NCBI RefSeq assembly: GCF_050613185.1
Contig: NZ_CP192511.1
Location: 1,674,001-1,738,000, forward strand
Direction of reading: 5' to 3'
DNA length: 64,000 nucleotides
DNA from: Chelonobacter sp050613185
Lineage (GTDB): Bacteria; Pseudomonadota; Gammaproteobacteria; Enterobacterales; Pasteurellaceae
The notes below the pieces were generated by a model. That model was not told the origin of the DNA and ran no database searches. It worked only from the letters and a program-made list of their open reading frames with translations. The position numbers were made by a program, and so were the translations under genes. Below, one piece after another: positions 34,715 through 44,257 of the stretch (position 1 is the stretch's first letter; every line of letters begins with the position of its first letter).

Positions 34715-34748
34715 CAGTCATATTCCTGTCATAAAAATCACCTACAAT
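34715..34748 (+). promoter_or_regulatory. Pho box and PhoB-type promoter
   Basis: CAGTCAT (34715-34721), 4-nt spacer ATTC, then CTGTCAT (34726-34732): 13 of 14 half-site bases match the Pho box consensus. TACAAT (34743-34748) lies 10 bp further, where the -10 of a PhoB-activated promoter should be, and no -35 is needed. Start codon follows 70 bp later. Confidence 0.8.
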
Positions 34749-34817
34749 TAAGCCGACTTTCACCCGGCTTATTCGTACTTAACTTAATTGCTAGTTAACT
34801 TAAAAAGGAGATGTAAC

Positions 34818-36179
34818 ATGGCAGCAAAATCATATTATACACTAAGCCTTACCGCACTTTTGACCCTCGGCACGGTGCAAGCTGCAAGCGCTGCGCAGGA
34901 ATATCCTGCGGTGTTGGCGGGGCATGTGATTTTACCGGCGGAAACCTTTGTCGCCGCCCCGAATGACGCACCGAAAAGTTTGCAGCACAGTGGTAAATTC
35001 ACCACCGGCAAACGGGTTGAAACCTTACGCAGCATTGAAGGCTTGTCTGATGGTCGTCCGACTGGTATTTCCTTGCCGTTTGACGGGCAGCCGCTGCAAG
35101 GGCATTCCGGCATCAAACGTATGACCGACGGCAGTTACTGGATGTTGATCGATAACGGCGCAGGCTCGAAAGCCAATTCACCGGATTTTATGTTATATCT
35201 GACCCAATATGATGTTGATTTCGCGAAAGAGACCTTTACGCCGAAAAAAACGGTTTTCCTGCATGATCCGGATAAAAAAATCCCGTTCCATATCGTCAAT
35301 GAAGCCAGCGAAAAACGTTATCTGACCGGGGCGGATCTCGATCCGGAGAGCTTTCAAATCATGGATAATCGCATTTGGATTGGCGAAGAGTTCGGACCTT
35401 ATCTGATTCAAACCGATATGGACGGTAAAGTGTTGAACTTCTTTGAAACCCAAGTGGACGGCAAATTAATTCGTTCGCCGGATCATTTCACCCAACGCTT
35501 GCCGGGCACACCGAATGATAAAATCAGCTTTGAAGTGAAACGCTCGAAAGGCTTTGAAGGCATGGCGGCAGCACCGGACGGCAGCAAACTCTATCCGCTG
35601 TTGGAAGGGGCTTTATGGAACAGCGCCGCCAACAGCTATGAAAACGACGGCGGCAAAGAATATTTGCGCATTTTGGAATTTGATACGGCGAAAAAAGCGT
35701 GGACCGGCAATTTCTGGAAATATCCGTTGGAAGCCAATCACCACGCCATCGGCGATTTCAATATGATCGACGCCAAGCGTGCTTTGGTTATTGAACGCGA
35801 TAACGGCGAAGGCGTGGCGGAAAAAGCCTGTGCCGCCGAGGCAAAAGATAAAACCGCTTGCTTCCCGAATTTACCGAAATTCAAACGCGTCTATCTGGTT
35901 AAGTTTGATCAGTCGAATATCGGACAGAACGTCGAAAAATTGGGTTATATTGATTTGCTTAATATTCAAGATCCGAACAAGGTCGCGAAAAAACCGCTCA
36001 GCCAAGGCGTATTTAAATTCCCGTTCTTTACGATTGAAAATGTCGACTTAGTTGATGATAAACAGATTATCGTCGGCAACGATAACAATCTGCCGTTCTC
36101 CAGCAGCCGCGATCCGAATAAAGCGGATGATAACGAATTGATTTTGTTGAATGTGGAACAGTTATTGCAGTTGAAATAA
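34818..36179 (+). CDS. Exported esterase-like protein of the phytase family
   Basis: 453 aa from ATG 34818 (AAGGAG upstream). Signal peptide ends near residue 25 (AASA-AQEYP). The body resembles the esterase-like/phytase-like domain: SIEGLSDGRPTGISLPFDG, LDPESFQIMDNRIWIGEEFGPYL and KGFEGMAAAPDG are characteristic beta-propeller strands. Likely a periplasmic phosphoester hydrolase. The Pho box before it supports a role in phosphate scavenging. Substrate unknown. Confidence 0.85.
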   Translation: MAAKSYYTLSLTALLTLGTVQAASAAQEYPAVLAGHVILPAETFVAAPNDAPKSLQHSGKFTTGKRVETLRSIEGLSDGRPTGISLPFDGQPLQGHSGIKRMTDGSYWMLIDNGAGSKANSPDFMLYLTQYDVDFAKETFTPKKTVFLHDPDKKIPFHIVNEASEKRYLTGADLDPESFQIMDNRIWIGEEFGPYLIQTDMDGKVLNFFETQVDGKLIRSPDHFTQRLPGTPNDKISFEVKRSKGFEGMAAAPDGSKLYPLLEGALWNSAANSYENDGGKEYLRILEFDTAKKAWTGNFWKYPLEANHHAIGDFNMIDAKRALVIERDNGEGVAEKACAAEAKDKTACFPNLPKFKRVYLVKFDQSNIGQNVEKLGYIDLLNIQDPNKVAKKPLSQGVFKFPFFTIENVDLVDDKQIIVGNDNNLPFSSSRDPNKADDNELILLNVEQLLQLK

Positions 36180-36206
36180 CCGCACTTTGCTTTTCTCTAT
36201 GAAATC

Positions 36207-36240
36207 ATGCCTTATTCCCACCGAATAAGGCATTTTTGTT
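36207..36240 (+). terminator. Terminator after the phytase-like gene
   Basis: Perfect 11-bp stem ATGCCTTATTC/GAATAAGGCAT, 5-nt loop, then TTTTTG. Confidence 0.85.
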
Positions 36241-36331
36241 GCGCTCGTTTTTGTTGCGATCGTTGTGCAAAGTGCGGTTGGATTTGTTATCATCGTTGCC
36301 ATCTTTTTTAATAAAAACAGGAACACATAAC

Positions 36332-37474
36332 ATGAGTACACTTTTTGAACACGCGCAACAACGCACCAAAGCGCCTTTTCGTTATGATATTGTCGGCAGT
36401 TTTTTACGCCCTGAAAATTTAAAATTAGCACGGGCGCAATGTAACTGCGGCGAAATCAGCCATACCGAATTAAGCATTATCGAAGATGCGGAAATTACCA
36501 AACTGGTGGCGCAGCAAAAAGCGGTCGGTTTGCATGCGGTCACCGACGGGGAATTCCGCCGCACTTTTTGGCATATGGATTTCTTGGCGGCGCTGGACGG
36601 CGTGCAGGAAGTGGAAGCGGAAAAATTTTCGGTGCAGTTTAAAGACAAAGATGTGCGCCCGAAAACCTTGAAAATCGTGGATAAAATCGATTTTTCCGCC
36701 CACCCGTTCTTACAACATTACCGCACTTTGCAACAAATCGCCGGCGATTTTCCGGTGAAATTCACCATTCCGTCGCCAAGCATGTTGCATTTGATCTGCT
36801 GCGTGCGTGCCACCGATTACCAGCCGATCGCGCGTTACCAAGACAACAATGAATTGCTGTTGGCGGATATTGCGGCGGCGTATAAAAAAGCGATTCGGGC
36901 GTTTTACGATTTGGGCTGTCGCAACTTGCAACTGGACGACACCAGTTGGGGCGAATTCTGCTCGGTGGAAAAACGGGCGGCGTATGCCGAGCGCGGTTTC
37001 GATGTCGATCAAATCGGACGGGATTACGTCAAGATGATCAACGCGGCGATTGCCGATCGTCCGGCGGATATGGCGATCACCATGCACATTTGCCGCGGCA
37101 ATTTCCGCTCCACTTGGTTCTCGTCCGGCGGCTATGAGCCGGTGGCGGAAATTTTGTTCGGCAACTGCAAGGTGGACGGCTTCTTCTTGGAATATGACAA
37201 TGATCGTTCCGGCGATTTCAAACCGTTGCGTTTCATTCAAGATCAGCAGGTGATTTTAGGCTTGGTCACCTCGAAGAGCGGTGAGCTGGAAGACAAAAAC
37301 ACCATTATTGAACGGATTAAAGAAGCGGCGCAATATGTGGACATCAACCAACTGGGGTTAAGCCCGCAGTGCGGTTTTGCCTCGACCGAAGAGGGCAATA
37401 TTCTGACCGAGCAGCAACAGTGGGATAAACTGAATTTTATCCGTGAAATCAGCGAACAAGTGTGGGGCAAATAA
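36332..37474 (+). CDS. MetE-like cobalamin-independent methyltransferase (YxjG/YxjH type)
   Basis: 380 aa from ATG 36332. Resembles the C-terminal catalytic half of MetE: VGSFLRP at the N-terminus, VTDGEFRRTFWHMDF, LQLDDTSWGEF, MHICRGNFRS (zinc ligands His and Cys) and LGLSPQCGFAST. Proteins of this size make methionine from homocysteine with small methyl donors in relatives. The donor here is unknown. The next gene starts at its stop codon. Confidence 0.85.
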   Translation: MSTLFEHAQQRTKAPFRYDIVGSFLRPENLKLARAQCNCGEISHTELSIIEDAEITKLVAQQKAVGLHAVTDGEFRRTFWHMDFLAALDGVQEVEAEKFSVQFKDKDVRPKTLKIVDKIDFSAHPFLQHYRTLQQIAGDFPVKFTIPSPSMLHLICCVRATDYQPIARYQDNNELLLADIAAAYKKAIRAFYDLGCRNLQLDDTSWGEFCSVEKRAAYAERGFDVDQIGRDYVKMINAAIADRPADMAITMHICRGNFRSTWFSSGGYEPVAEILFGNCKVDGFFLEYDNDRSGDFKPLRFIQDQQVILGLVTSKSGELEDKNTIIERIKEAAQYVDINQLGLSPQCGFASTEEGNILTEQQQWDKLNFIREISEQVWGK

Positions 37475-37821
37475 TGGTTACGGTTTACGGGATTAAAAAT
37501 TGCGACACGGTCAAAAAAACCTTGGCGTGGTTGGCGGCGAATAACGTGGCGGCGCAACTGCATGACTACCGCACGGACGGCATTGACGCGGCATATTTAA
37601 GCGAAGTCGCGGCATTGTTCGGCTGGCAGGAACTGGTGAACAAGCGCAGCACCACATGGCGCAATTTGGATCAGGCGAGCAAAGACGGTTTGAATCAACA
37701 GACCGCACTTACGTTGTTGTTGGCGCAACCGACCTTGATTAAACGTCCGATTGTGTTGGGCGGCGTGCAGCCGTTAATCGGTTTTAATGCCAAGCAGTAT
37801 GAAAATGTGTTCAACAGGTAA
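37474..37821 (+). CDS. ArsC/Spx-family reductase-like protein (YffB type)
   Basis: 115 aa. VYGIKNCDTVKKTLAWL carries the single active-site Cys of the YffB group; thioredoxin-like fold with C-terminal KRPIVLGG. YffB proteins interact with glutathione; the substrate is unknown. ATG overlaps the preceding stop (TAATG). An E. coli homologue also precedes dapE. Confidence 0.9.
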   Translation: MVTVYGIKNCDTVKKTLAWLAANNVAAQLHDYRTDGIDAAYLSEVAALFGWQELVNKRSTTWRNLDQASKDGLNQQTALTLLLAQPTLIKRPIVLGGVQPLIGFNAKQYENVFNR

Positions 37822-37833
37822 AAGTGCGGTCAG

Positions 37834-38964
37834 ATGAAACAAACCATTATTGAATTAGCGCAGGATCTGATCCGCCGCCCGTCAATCAGCCCGCAAGATC
37901 TGGGCTGTCAGCACGTGATCGCCGAACGTTTGGCAAAACTCGGTTTTGAAATCGAATGGCTGCCGTTTAACGACACCTTGAATTTATGGGCGCGCCGCGG
38001 CACGCAAAGCCCGTGTATCGCCTTTGCCGGGCACACCGATGTCGTGCCGACCGGCGATGAAAGTCAGTGGCAATATCCGCCGTTTGCGGCGGAAATTGTC
38101 GGCGATATGCTGTACGGACGCGGTGCGGCGGATATGAAAGGTTCGTTGGCGGCAATGGTGATTGCGGCGGAAGAGTACGTTAAAGCCAACCCAAACCATG
38201 CGGGCAGTATCGCCTTTTTGATTACCTCCGACGAAGAAGCGGCGGCGACCGACGGCACGGTGCGCGTGGTCGAAACCTTAATCGCGCGCGGCGAAAAAGT
38301 CGATTTTTGCATGGTCGGCGAGCCGTCAAGTGCGGTGCGGTTGGGCGATATGATTAAAAACGGACGGCGCGGTTCGATCACCGCCAATTTGACGATTCAA
38401 GGGGTGCAAGGGCACGTTGCTTATCCGCACTTGGCGGATAATCCGGTGCATAAATCGCTGGCGATGTTGGACGAGTTGGTGAACATTGAATGGGATCGCG
38501 GCAATGAATTTTTCCCGCCGACCACCTTGCAAATCGCCAATATTCACGCCGGAACGGGCAGTAATAACGTGATTCCCGGCGAGCTGTTTGTGCAGTTTAA
38601 CCTGCGCTTCTCCACTGAAATGACGCCGGAGTTGATTAAACAGCGCGTGGCGGATCTGTTGGCTAAATACGATTTGCAATACCGACTGGATTGGAATTTA
38701 TCCGGTTTGCCGTTTGTCACCGAACAAGGCGAGTTTATTCAAGCGGTGAAAAGTGCGGTGCGTCAACACTTGCAGATTGAGCCGAAACTGGACACCGGCG
38801 GCGGCACGTCCGACGGGCGTTTTATCGCGCAAATGGGCACGCAAGTGGTTGAGCTTGGACCGTTAAACGCCACCATTCACAAAGTCGATGAGTGTGTCAG
38901 CTGCGAGGCGTTATATCGTTTGGGCTTAACCCACCGCCAGTTATTGCAAAACTTATTAGGGTAA
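37834..38964 (+). CDS. dapE: Succinyl-diaminopimelate desuccinylase
   Basis: Zinc hydrolase of lysine and diaminopimelate synthesis, 376 aa. M20 motifs FAGHTDVVPTG, YGRGAADMKGS, TSDEEAAATDG and MVGEPS carry the two metal sites; the dimerisation lid lies in the middle. 12 bp after the YffB-like gene; an uptake signal fills the gap. Confidence 0.97.
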   Translation: MKQTIIELAQDLIRRPSISPQDLGCQHVIAERLAKLGFEIEWLPFNDTLNLWARRGTQSPCIAFAGHTDVVPTGDESQWQYPPFAAEIVGDMLYGRGAADMKGSLAAMVIAAEEYVKANPNHAGSIAFLITSDEEAAATDGTVRVVETLIARGEKVDFCMVGEPSSAVRLGDMIKNGRRGSITANLTIQGVQGHVAYPHLADNPVHKSLAMLDELVNIEWDRGNEFFPPTTLQIANIHAGTGSNNVIPGELFVQFNLRFSTEMTPELIKQRVADLLAKYDLQYRLDWNLSGLPFVTEQGEFIQAVKSAVRQHLQIEPKLDTGGGTSDGRFIAQMGTQVVELGPLNATIHKVDECVSCEALYRLGLTHRQLLQNLLG

Positions 38965-38969
38965 CGCCA

Positions 38970-39668
38970 ATGGGGAAAATCCAGATTACCGCCGCGATGT
39001 TGACCGGCAAAACCCAAGCGCATTTAGTGCCGCTGTTTTCCCCTTATGCGGCTCATCATCGACTGCAAGCCGACGCACGGCGCGCTTTTACCGCACTTCG
39101 GCAAAGTGCGGTCAGCGCGGGTTTTGACTTGCAGCCGGCAAGCAGTTTCCGTGATTTTCAGCGGCAACAGCAAATTTGGAACGGCAAATTTTTGTGCCGG
39201 CGCAAAGTGCATGATGATCAGGGTAATCCGCTCGATTTGACGTGTCTTGACGACTGGCAGAAATGCGAAGCGATTCTGCGTTGGTCGGCATTGCCGGGCG
39301 CAAGCCGCCATCATTGGGGCACGGAAATCGATATTTACGACCCGACGCGTTTACCGCAAGGACAAGCGTTGCAGCTTGAACCGTGGGAGTACGAAGAAAA
39401 CGGTTATTTCTACGACTTAACCTGTTGGCTGAACGAACAGCTACCGCACTTTGATTTCACCCTGCCGTTTCAAACCGCTTCCCTGGCGCAGGCTGAGCTG
39501 GACGTCGGGCGCGAACCGTGGCACATCAGTTACCGACCGATTGCGGAGCAATTCCGTGCGCAATTCACCCCTGAGATTTTGCTGAAGAGTTGGCAAGATG
39601 AAACCATCGAAGGCAAAGCCGTATTGCAAAACAAGCTGGATCTTATTTTCCGACGCTTTATCGGCTAG
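38970..39668 (+). CDS. M15 family D-alanyl-D-alanine carboxypeptidase-like protein
   Basis: 232 aa from ATG 38970. VanY-type motifs: ASSFRDFQRQQQIW, SRHHWGTEIDI (His and Asp ligands of SxHxxG..D) and REPWHISY (third zinc ligand). No signal peptide is seen, which is unusual for a peptidoglycan carboxypeptidase; it may act on recycled muropeptides in the cytoplasm or be exported another way. Five bp after dapE. Confidence 0.87.
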   Translation: MGKIQITAAMLTGKTQAHLVPLFSPYAAHHRLQADARRAFTALRQSAVSAGFDLQPASSFRDFQRQQQIWNGKFLCRRKVHDDQGNPLDLTCLDDWQKCEAILRWSALPGASRHHWGTEIDIYDPTRLPQGQALQLEPWEYEENGYFYDLTCWLNEQLPHFDFTLPFQTASLAQAELDVGREPWHISYRPIAEQFRAQFTPEILLKSWQDETIEGKAVLQNKLDLIFRRFIG

Positions 39669-39719
39669 CTTGATCGCAGATGTTACTTTTGTTCCGCTAT
39701 TTATTTTTTTTAATTAAAA

Positions 39720-39795
39720 AAATGTGATCTCGCTTTTATTTTTACGATTTTCTTAATGGAAGGGCTTGGTACTTTGTGCCAAGATCGTTTATAGT
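39720..39795 (+). promoter_or_regulatory. ptsG promoter region
   Basis: AAATGTGATCT at 39720-39730 is a perfect left half of a CRP site; the right half is poor. TTGGTA (39766-39771) and TATAGT (39790-39795) make a plausible promoter, and a CTTGG..CCAAG dyad (39765-39783) overlaps the -35 as a possible repressor site. Confidence 0.45.
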
Positions 39796-39895
39796 GCGCG
39801 CACTTAGTACGGTTGAGCGATTTGTCGTGCTAAAACATCAGTTGAGAGACGTATTGCACACGTAATAACAAGTATAAATCTATTTAGGAGCTATC

Positions 39896-41335
39896 ATGTC
39901 AAGTAATCTGTTTGCCGTTGCGCAAAAGATCGGTAAAGCATTAATGTTGCCTGTGTCGGTGTTGCCGATTGCAGGGATTTTATTAGGGGTCGGTGCGGCG
40001 CACTTCAGCTGGATGCCGGATGTTGTGTCTAACCTGTTGGAGCAAGCCGGTGGTTCGGTGTTCGGGCAAATGGCGCTGTTGTTCGCTATCGGGGTGGCAT
40101 TAGGTTTCACCAATAACGACGGGGTAGCGGCACTGGCCTCCGTGGTCGGTTACGGCATTATGGCGGCGACCTTGAAAGTGATGGCGCCGGTTGTCGGTGT
40201 TGAGAGCATTGATACCGGGGTGTTAGGCGGGATTTTAGTCGGGGGCGTTGCCGCTTGGGCGTTTAACCGTTTCTACCGCATTCAATTGCCTGCCTATCTC
40301 GGCTTCTTCGCCGGGAAACGCTTTGTACCGATTGTGACCGGTTCATTGGCGATTGTCTTGGGCGTCGCTTTGTCTTTAGTTTGGCCTCCAATCGGCGGTT
40401 TGATCGACACTTTCTCCCATTGGGCGGCAGAGCAGAACCCGGCGTTGGCATTCGGGATCTATGGCGTGGTTGAGCGTAGCTTAATTCCATTCGGTTTGCA
40501 CCACATCTGGAACGTGCCGTTCTTCTTCCAAGCGGGTACTTGTGTGGACGCCAACGGGGTGACTCAGCACGGCGTAGTAACTTGCTTCTTATCCGCAACC
40601 GAAGTCAGCCGTACGCCGGAAATGAGTTATTTCGGCCAGTTGGCGGGTGGTTATATGTTCAAAATGTTCGGCTTACCGGCAGCGGCAATCGCGATTTGGC
40701 GTGCGGCAAAACCGGAAAACCGCGCGCGCGTCGGCGGGATCATGATCTCCGCCGCCTTGACCTCATTCTTAACCGGGATCACCGAGCCGTTGGAATTCTC
40801 TTTCATGTTCGTTGCCCCGGTGTTGTATGCGATCCATGCGCTATTGGCAGGTTCTGCTTACGTGGTTACCAATATGTTGGGCATGGTACACGGTATGACC
40901 TTCTCGCACGGTTTCATTGACTTCACCTTGTTGTCGGCAAACTCACATAAACTGTGGCTGTTCCCGGTTGTGGGCGGTATCTATGCAGTAATCTATTTCA
41001 CCGTATTCACCGTGGTGATCAAAGCCCTGAACCTGAAAACTCCGGGTCGTGAAGATGAAAGCGAAAGTGCGGTTGCGGCCAGTGCTTCAAGCGGCGATGA
41101 AATGGCGGAAAATTTGGTTTCGGCTTTCGGCGGTAAAGCCAATATTAAAAGTTTAGACGCTTGTATCACCCGTTTACGTATCGGCGTTAACGATGTCAGC
41201 AAAGTGGATCAAGCGCGCTTGAAAGAATTGGGTGCCGCCGGTGTGGTTGTGGTCGGCAGCGGAATCCAAGCGATTTTCGGCACCAAATCCGAAAATTTGA
41301 AAACTGATATGGATCACTGGATTCACAAAAACTAA
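39896..41335 (+). CDS. ptsG: Glucose-type PTS transporter EIICB
   Basis: Glucose uptake and phosphorylation at the inner membrane. 479 aa: EIIC (about 1-385; GFTNNDGVAALASVVGYG, ITEPLEFSF), linker, EIIB (about 400-478) with phospho-Cys in SLDACITRLRIG. No EIIA domain, so phosphate must come from a separate EIIA-Glc. GGAG ribosome site. Confidence 0.95.
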   Translation: MSSNLFAVAQKIGKALMLPVSVLPIAGILLGVGAAHFSWMPDVVSNLLEQAGGSVFGQMALLFAIGVALGFTNNDGVAALASVVGYGIMAATLKVMAPVVGVESIDTGVLGGILVGGVAAWAFNRFYRIQLPAYLGFFAGKRFVPIVTGSLAIVLGVALSLVWPPIGGLIDTFSHWAAEQNPALAFGIYGVVERSLIPFGLHHIWNVPFFFQAGTCVDANGVTQHGVVTCFLSATEVSRTPEMSYFGQLAGGYMFKMFGLPAAAIAIWRAAKPENRARVGGIMISAALTSFLTGITEPLEFSFMFVAPVLYAIHALLAGSAYVVTNMLGMVHGMTFSHGFIDFTLLSANSHKLWLFPVVGGIYAVIYFTVFTVVIKALNLKTPGREDESESAVAASASSGDEMAENLVSAFGGKANIKSLDACITRLRIGVNDVSKVDQARLKELGAAGVVVVGSGIQAIFGTKSENLKTDMDHWIHKN

Positions 41336-41363
41336 TTTTTTGAGTTAGATTAGAATAATCTTA

Positions 41364-41398
41364 AAAACCTTGTACCAGTGTTGATACAAGGTTTTTTT
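41364..41398 (+). terminator. ptsG terminator
   Basis: AACCTTGTA (41366-41374) and TACAAGGTT (41385-41393) stem followed by seven Ts. Confidence 0.9.
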
Positions 41399-41416
41399 CG
41401 TTTGAGTAAAGTGCGG

Positions 41417-42961
41417 TTAAATAAAGAAATGGGGATAGTTTTTTCTTAAATAATCCGCTAAACCGTTTTTGTTTATTTGCATTATTTCATTCACAAATGT
41501 ATTACTGTTTATTTTACGTTTAATACTCGGAAATCCGGCTTCAAGCAGATGAGCTATATCACTCGGTTGCAATTCAAAATTGACTTTGATGCACTCTATA
41601 CCTTCTTCACGCAGATAATTTGATATTTTGTTGGTAAAGGTAACAATGCAGTCAAATTGATTTTTATTTAATACATGAAGTTCGTTAATATTAATGCAAT
41701 CGATGATTTCCATATCAAATATTGATGAGATCAGGGTTTTAAAATAACCAATTTTTCTTTCAGAGGCATTGCTGACAATATAAATGCGTTTTTTAATTTG
41801 ATTAACGGAAAGTGAGCGTATTTCCGCTTTTTTTAGAATAAGAACAATTGTTGCAATCATATTTTTACTTAATGACTGTTGATAGTAATAACTGATTTTT
41901 TCAATTAGTAGCTTCACGTTAAAGAACAATTCACTGTGAATATCAGCCACTTTTTCTAATTTTTTATCATCAAAATCAATATTGAGTTTGCTTTGTAGAA
42001 TTGAGGCGTAGATAACTTGATATATTTCCAAGAGTAAATTGTCTCTATCACCATTATAAAGACGAATTGTTTTTGTGATTTCATCAATAAAATCGGTGAT
42101 AAAGCCATATAATGTAGTATCAATGGTGGTTTGTTTATGATCTTGATGATTGAGCGATGAGAGTAAAATATTCAGAAAATCTTGTTCAAATTTATAAGCG
42201 AGACCATCAATTTTTGCGCTGAAAGTGCGAAATGGAATATCGATTTGATTGCTGATAATGTGTCGCTGTTTTATCCGGTATAAGGCAATACAGAGATAAA
42301 TGATAAGGTATTTTTTGGAATTATAAGACAACGTCAATATTTTTTCTATTTGTTGAAAAATAGCTTTGGCAGGCTGAATTTCATCATCGATCAAGTCTAA
42401 AAAACGAGTAATAAAGCGTTTTTCGAGCGGAAAATTGGCTTTGTGTGGAATGATAGTATTGCTGCAATCTAATTCAAGGGCATTAAAAACATGTTTGCAA
42501 AAGAACATGCGAATTGCAATTTCATCACCGGAAAGCATAAGATTTTTATTGTCTTTTAAACGAATTTCAAATTCGCCGGGTAGCGTTTTGCGTAGGATAT
42601 TGAGATCGTTTTTTATCGTGCTGTAACTGACATTGATACTCTGTTTAAATGATTCAATATTAATGCGGTCAAATAGAATACTTTCTAGCGTGAGTAGTTT
42701 CACTCTTTCTGTGGTGGTCGATAGATAGCGATTAAGATGAATGTTGTTGATAAAATCAATGTAATTTTGATAACCCATTCGTGTCGTGATTTTGGCATCA
42801 ATAATATGGATTTGTAGATTTTCATCTAAATAATAGTTAATTTCTTTAATGGCGCGTTTTATTGTAGAAAGTGTTTTTTGAAACTTTTCAGTCACTGTTT
42901 CGATTTTAACGGGCGAATTTTCCTGAATAAACTTGATTAAAGCTAGATTAAAATAGTTCAT
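41417..42961 (-). CDS. PRD-containing BglG/MtlR-type transcription regulator
   Basis: 514 aa from ATG 42961 (GAAGG correctly spaced; a GTG six bases earlier is too close). N-terminal helix-turn-helix (about 1-45: VTEKFQKTLSTIKRAIKEI) and a second one (about 85-130), then two PRD-like regions, and a C-terminal EIIB-like domain (about 385-480: RIYIVSNASERKIGYFKTL) that lacks the usual active Cys. Such regulators are controlled by PTS phosphorylation and act on DNA. It follows the PTS operon by 85 bp and is very AT-rich. Confidence 0.8.
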   Translation of the reverse strand: MNYFNLALIKFIQENSPVKIETVTEKFQKTLSTIKRAIKEINYYLDENLQIHIIDAKITTRMGYQNYIDFINNIHLNRYLSTTTERVKLLTLESILFDRINIESFKQSINVSYSTIKNDLNILRKTLPGEFEIRLKDNKNLMLSGDEIAIRMFFCKHVFNALELDCSNTIIPHKANFPLEKRFITRFLDLIDDEIQPAKAIFQQIEKILTLSYNSKKYLIIYLCIALYRIKQRHIISNQIDIPFRTFSAKIDGLAYKFEQDFLNILLSSLNHQDHKQTTIDTTLYGFITDFIDEITKTIRLYNGDRDNLLLEIYQVIYASILQSKLNIDFDDKKLEKVADIHSELFFNVKLLIEKISYYYQQSLSKNMIATIVLILKKAEIRSLSVNQIKKRIYIVSNASERKIGYFKTLISSIFDMEIIDCININELHVLNKNQFDCIVTFTNKISNYLREEGIECIKVNFELQPSDIAHLLEAGFPSIKRKINSNTFVNEIMQINKNGLADYLRKNYPHFFI

Positions 42962-43052
42962 TTGCACCTTCGCTTGCGTTATTGTTGCAAAGAATAAAAA
43001 GCTATTCTAACCAGAAAATAGCTTTTATTACTAAATCATAATGCATGAGCGG

Positions 43053-44255
43053 CTAAAGTTGTGGACAACCCCGACAATAGATCTGTACTAAATCTAATTT
43101 GTCATTGAGTACGAGAATATCAGCATCTTTGCCGCTTGTTAAGCTGCCTTTTCGTTCAAGCACGCCGGCAAGGTGTGCCGGGTTTGCGCTTGCCATTTGC
43201 GCAACCGATAATAACCCTCGTTCTAAGCGTGGTAACACCGCTTTCACCGATTCTAAAAAACTCATTTCTAAATGGCGTACGTTTTCGTAGTCTGACGGAT
43301 CAATTTCGCTATAGCTGCCGTCTTCATTTTCAACACGGAGAAAACCGTTGCTTTCGATTTTGAATTTTTGTTTGCGCAAGTAATGATAAAATTCGTCGCC
43401 GACAGCAAAATCGGCAAAGCCGACGCAATCGGTGGTTAAAACCAAGCGGTTATCGGTTTTTAAGCGATAGAGCAAATCGAAGGCCTCCGGTTTAATGGTC
43501 ATGCCGGTTTGTTTGGCGACTTCGGCATAGGCATTTTGGTGATACATCAACGCACCGACTACACCCAATTCACGATGATGAAAGCCACGCATCGCACTAT
43601 AAGAATGGGTGAAATGATTCAAATCCGCTTCTTGTATCGCTTGGGTGATTTCAGCAAAGGTGGCGGCGGTGTGTCCGGCGGCAACGGTGATATTTTGTTG
43701 TCTCAGGTGTTTAATCAAGGCTAAGCCGCCGTCTAATTCCGGTGCGAGGGTCATGGAACGGATATGCCCCCGCGCAAGCCGGTTAAACTGTTCAAAACCG
43801 GCAATGCTCGGTGATTGCAGCGCATCGTCACGCTGCATACCCAAGTATTTCGGGCTGATATAAGGCCCTTCCATATGTATGCCGATCACTTCTGCGCCAT
43901 TTTTCGGTGTGGCGCTTTCGATATAATCGGCGGCTTGCTGTAATGAAGCCTCAAGAAAGGCATTCGGCATTGTGCCTGAAGTGGCTAAATAAGCGGTTGT
44001 GCCGGTGTGAACAAGATCTTTGCTCATGCGTTCTAATGAGGCGTAATCCCCTTTATGCGCGAAAGCCCCGCGTCCCCAGCCGTGAATATGAATATCAATA
44101 AAGCCAGGCTGTAAAATATATTCGCTGTAATCGATAATGTCATCACCTTGATATTGTTCACGAAACCCCGTGATTTTGCTGCCGTTGATAATTAAATAAC
44201 CGCTTTTGATTGCGTCAGGCAAGACGATTTTTGATGATTTGATTGCCCATTCCAT
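43053..44255 (-). CDS. NagA-family amidohydrolase (amino-sugar-6-phosphate deacetylase-like)
   Basis: 400 aa. Metal and catalytic residues of NagA are in place: GFIDIHIHG, HMEGPYI (Glu), GHTAAT (His), THSYSAMR (His) and TTDCVGF (catalytic Asp). The usual THLFNAM and SDA contexts are changed to THSYSAM and TTDC, so the substrate may differ from N-acetylglucosamine 6-phosphate. GAGGG ribosome site; the start is 2 bp after the lyase stop. Confidence 0.85.
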   Translation of the reverse strand: MEWAIKSSKIVLPDAIKSGYLIINGSKITGFREQYQGDDIIDYSEYILQPGFIDIHIHGWGRGAFAHKGDYASLERMSKDLVHTGTTAYLATSGTMPNAFLEASLQQAADYIESATPKNGAEVIGIHMEGPYISPKYLGMQRDDALQSPSIAGFEQFNRLARGHIRSMTLAPELDGGLALIKHLRQQNITVAAGHTAATFAEITQAIQEADLNHFTHSYSAMRGFHHRELGVVGALMYHQNAYAEVAKQTGMTIKPEAFDLLYRLKTDNRLVLTTDCVGFADFAVGDEFYHYLRKQKFKIESNGFLRVENEDGSYSEIDPSDYENVRHLEMSFLESVKAVLPRLERGLLSVAQMASANPAHLAGVLERKGSLTSGKDADILVLNDKLDLVQIYCRGCPQL

Positions 44256-44257
44256 GA

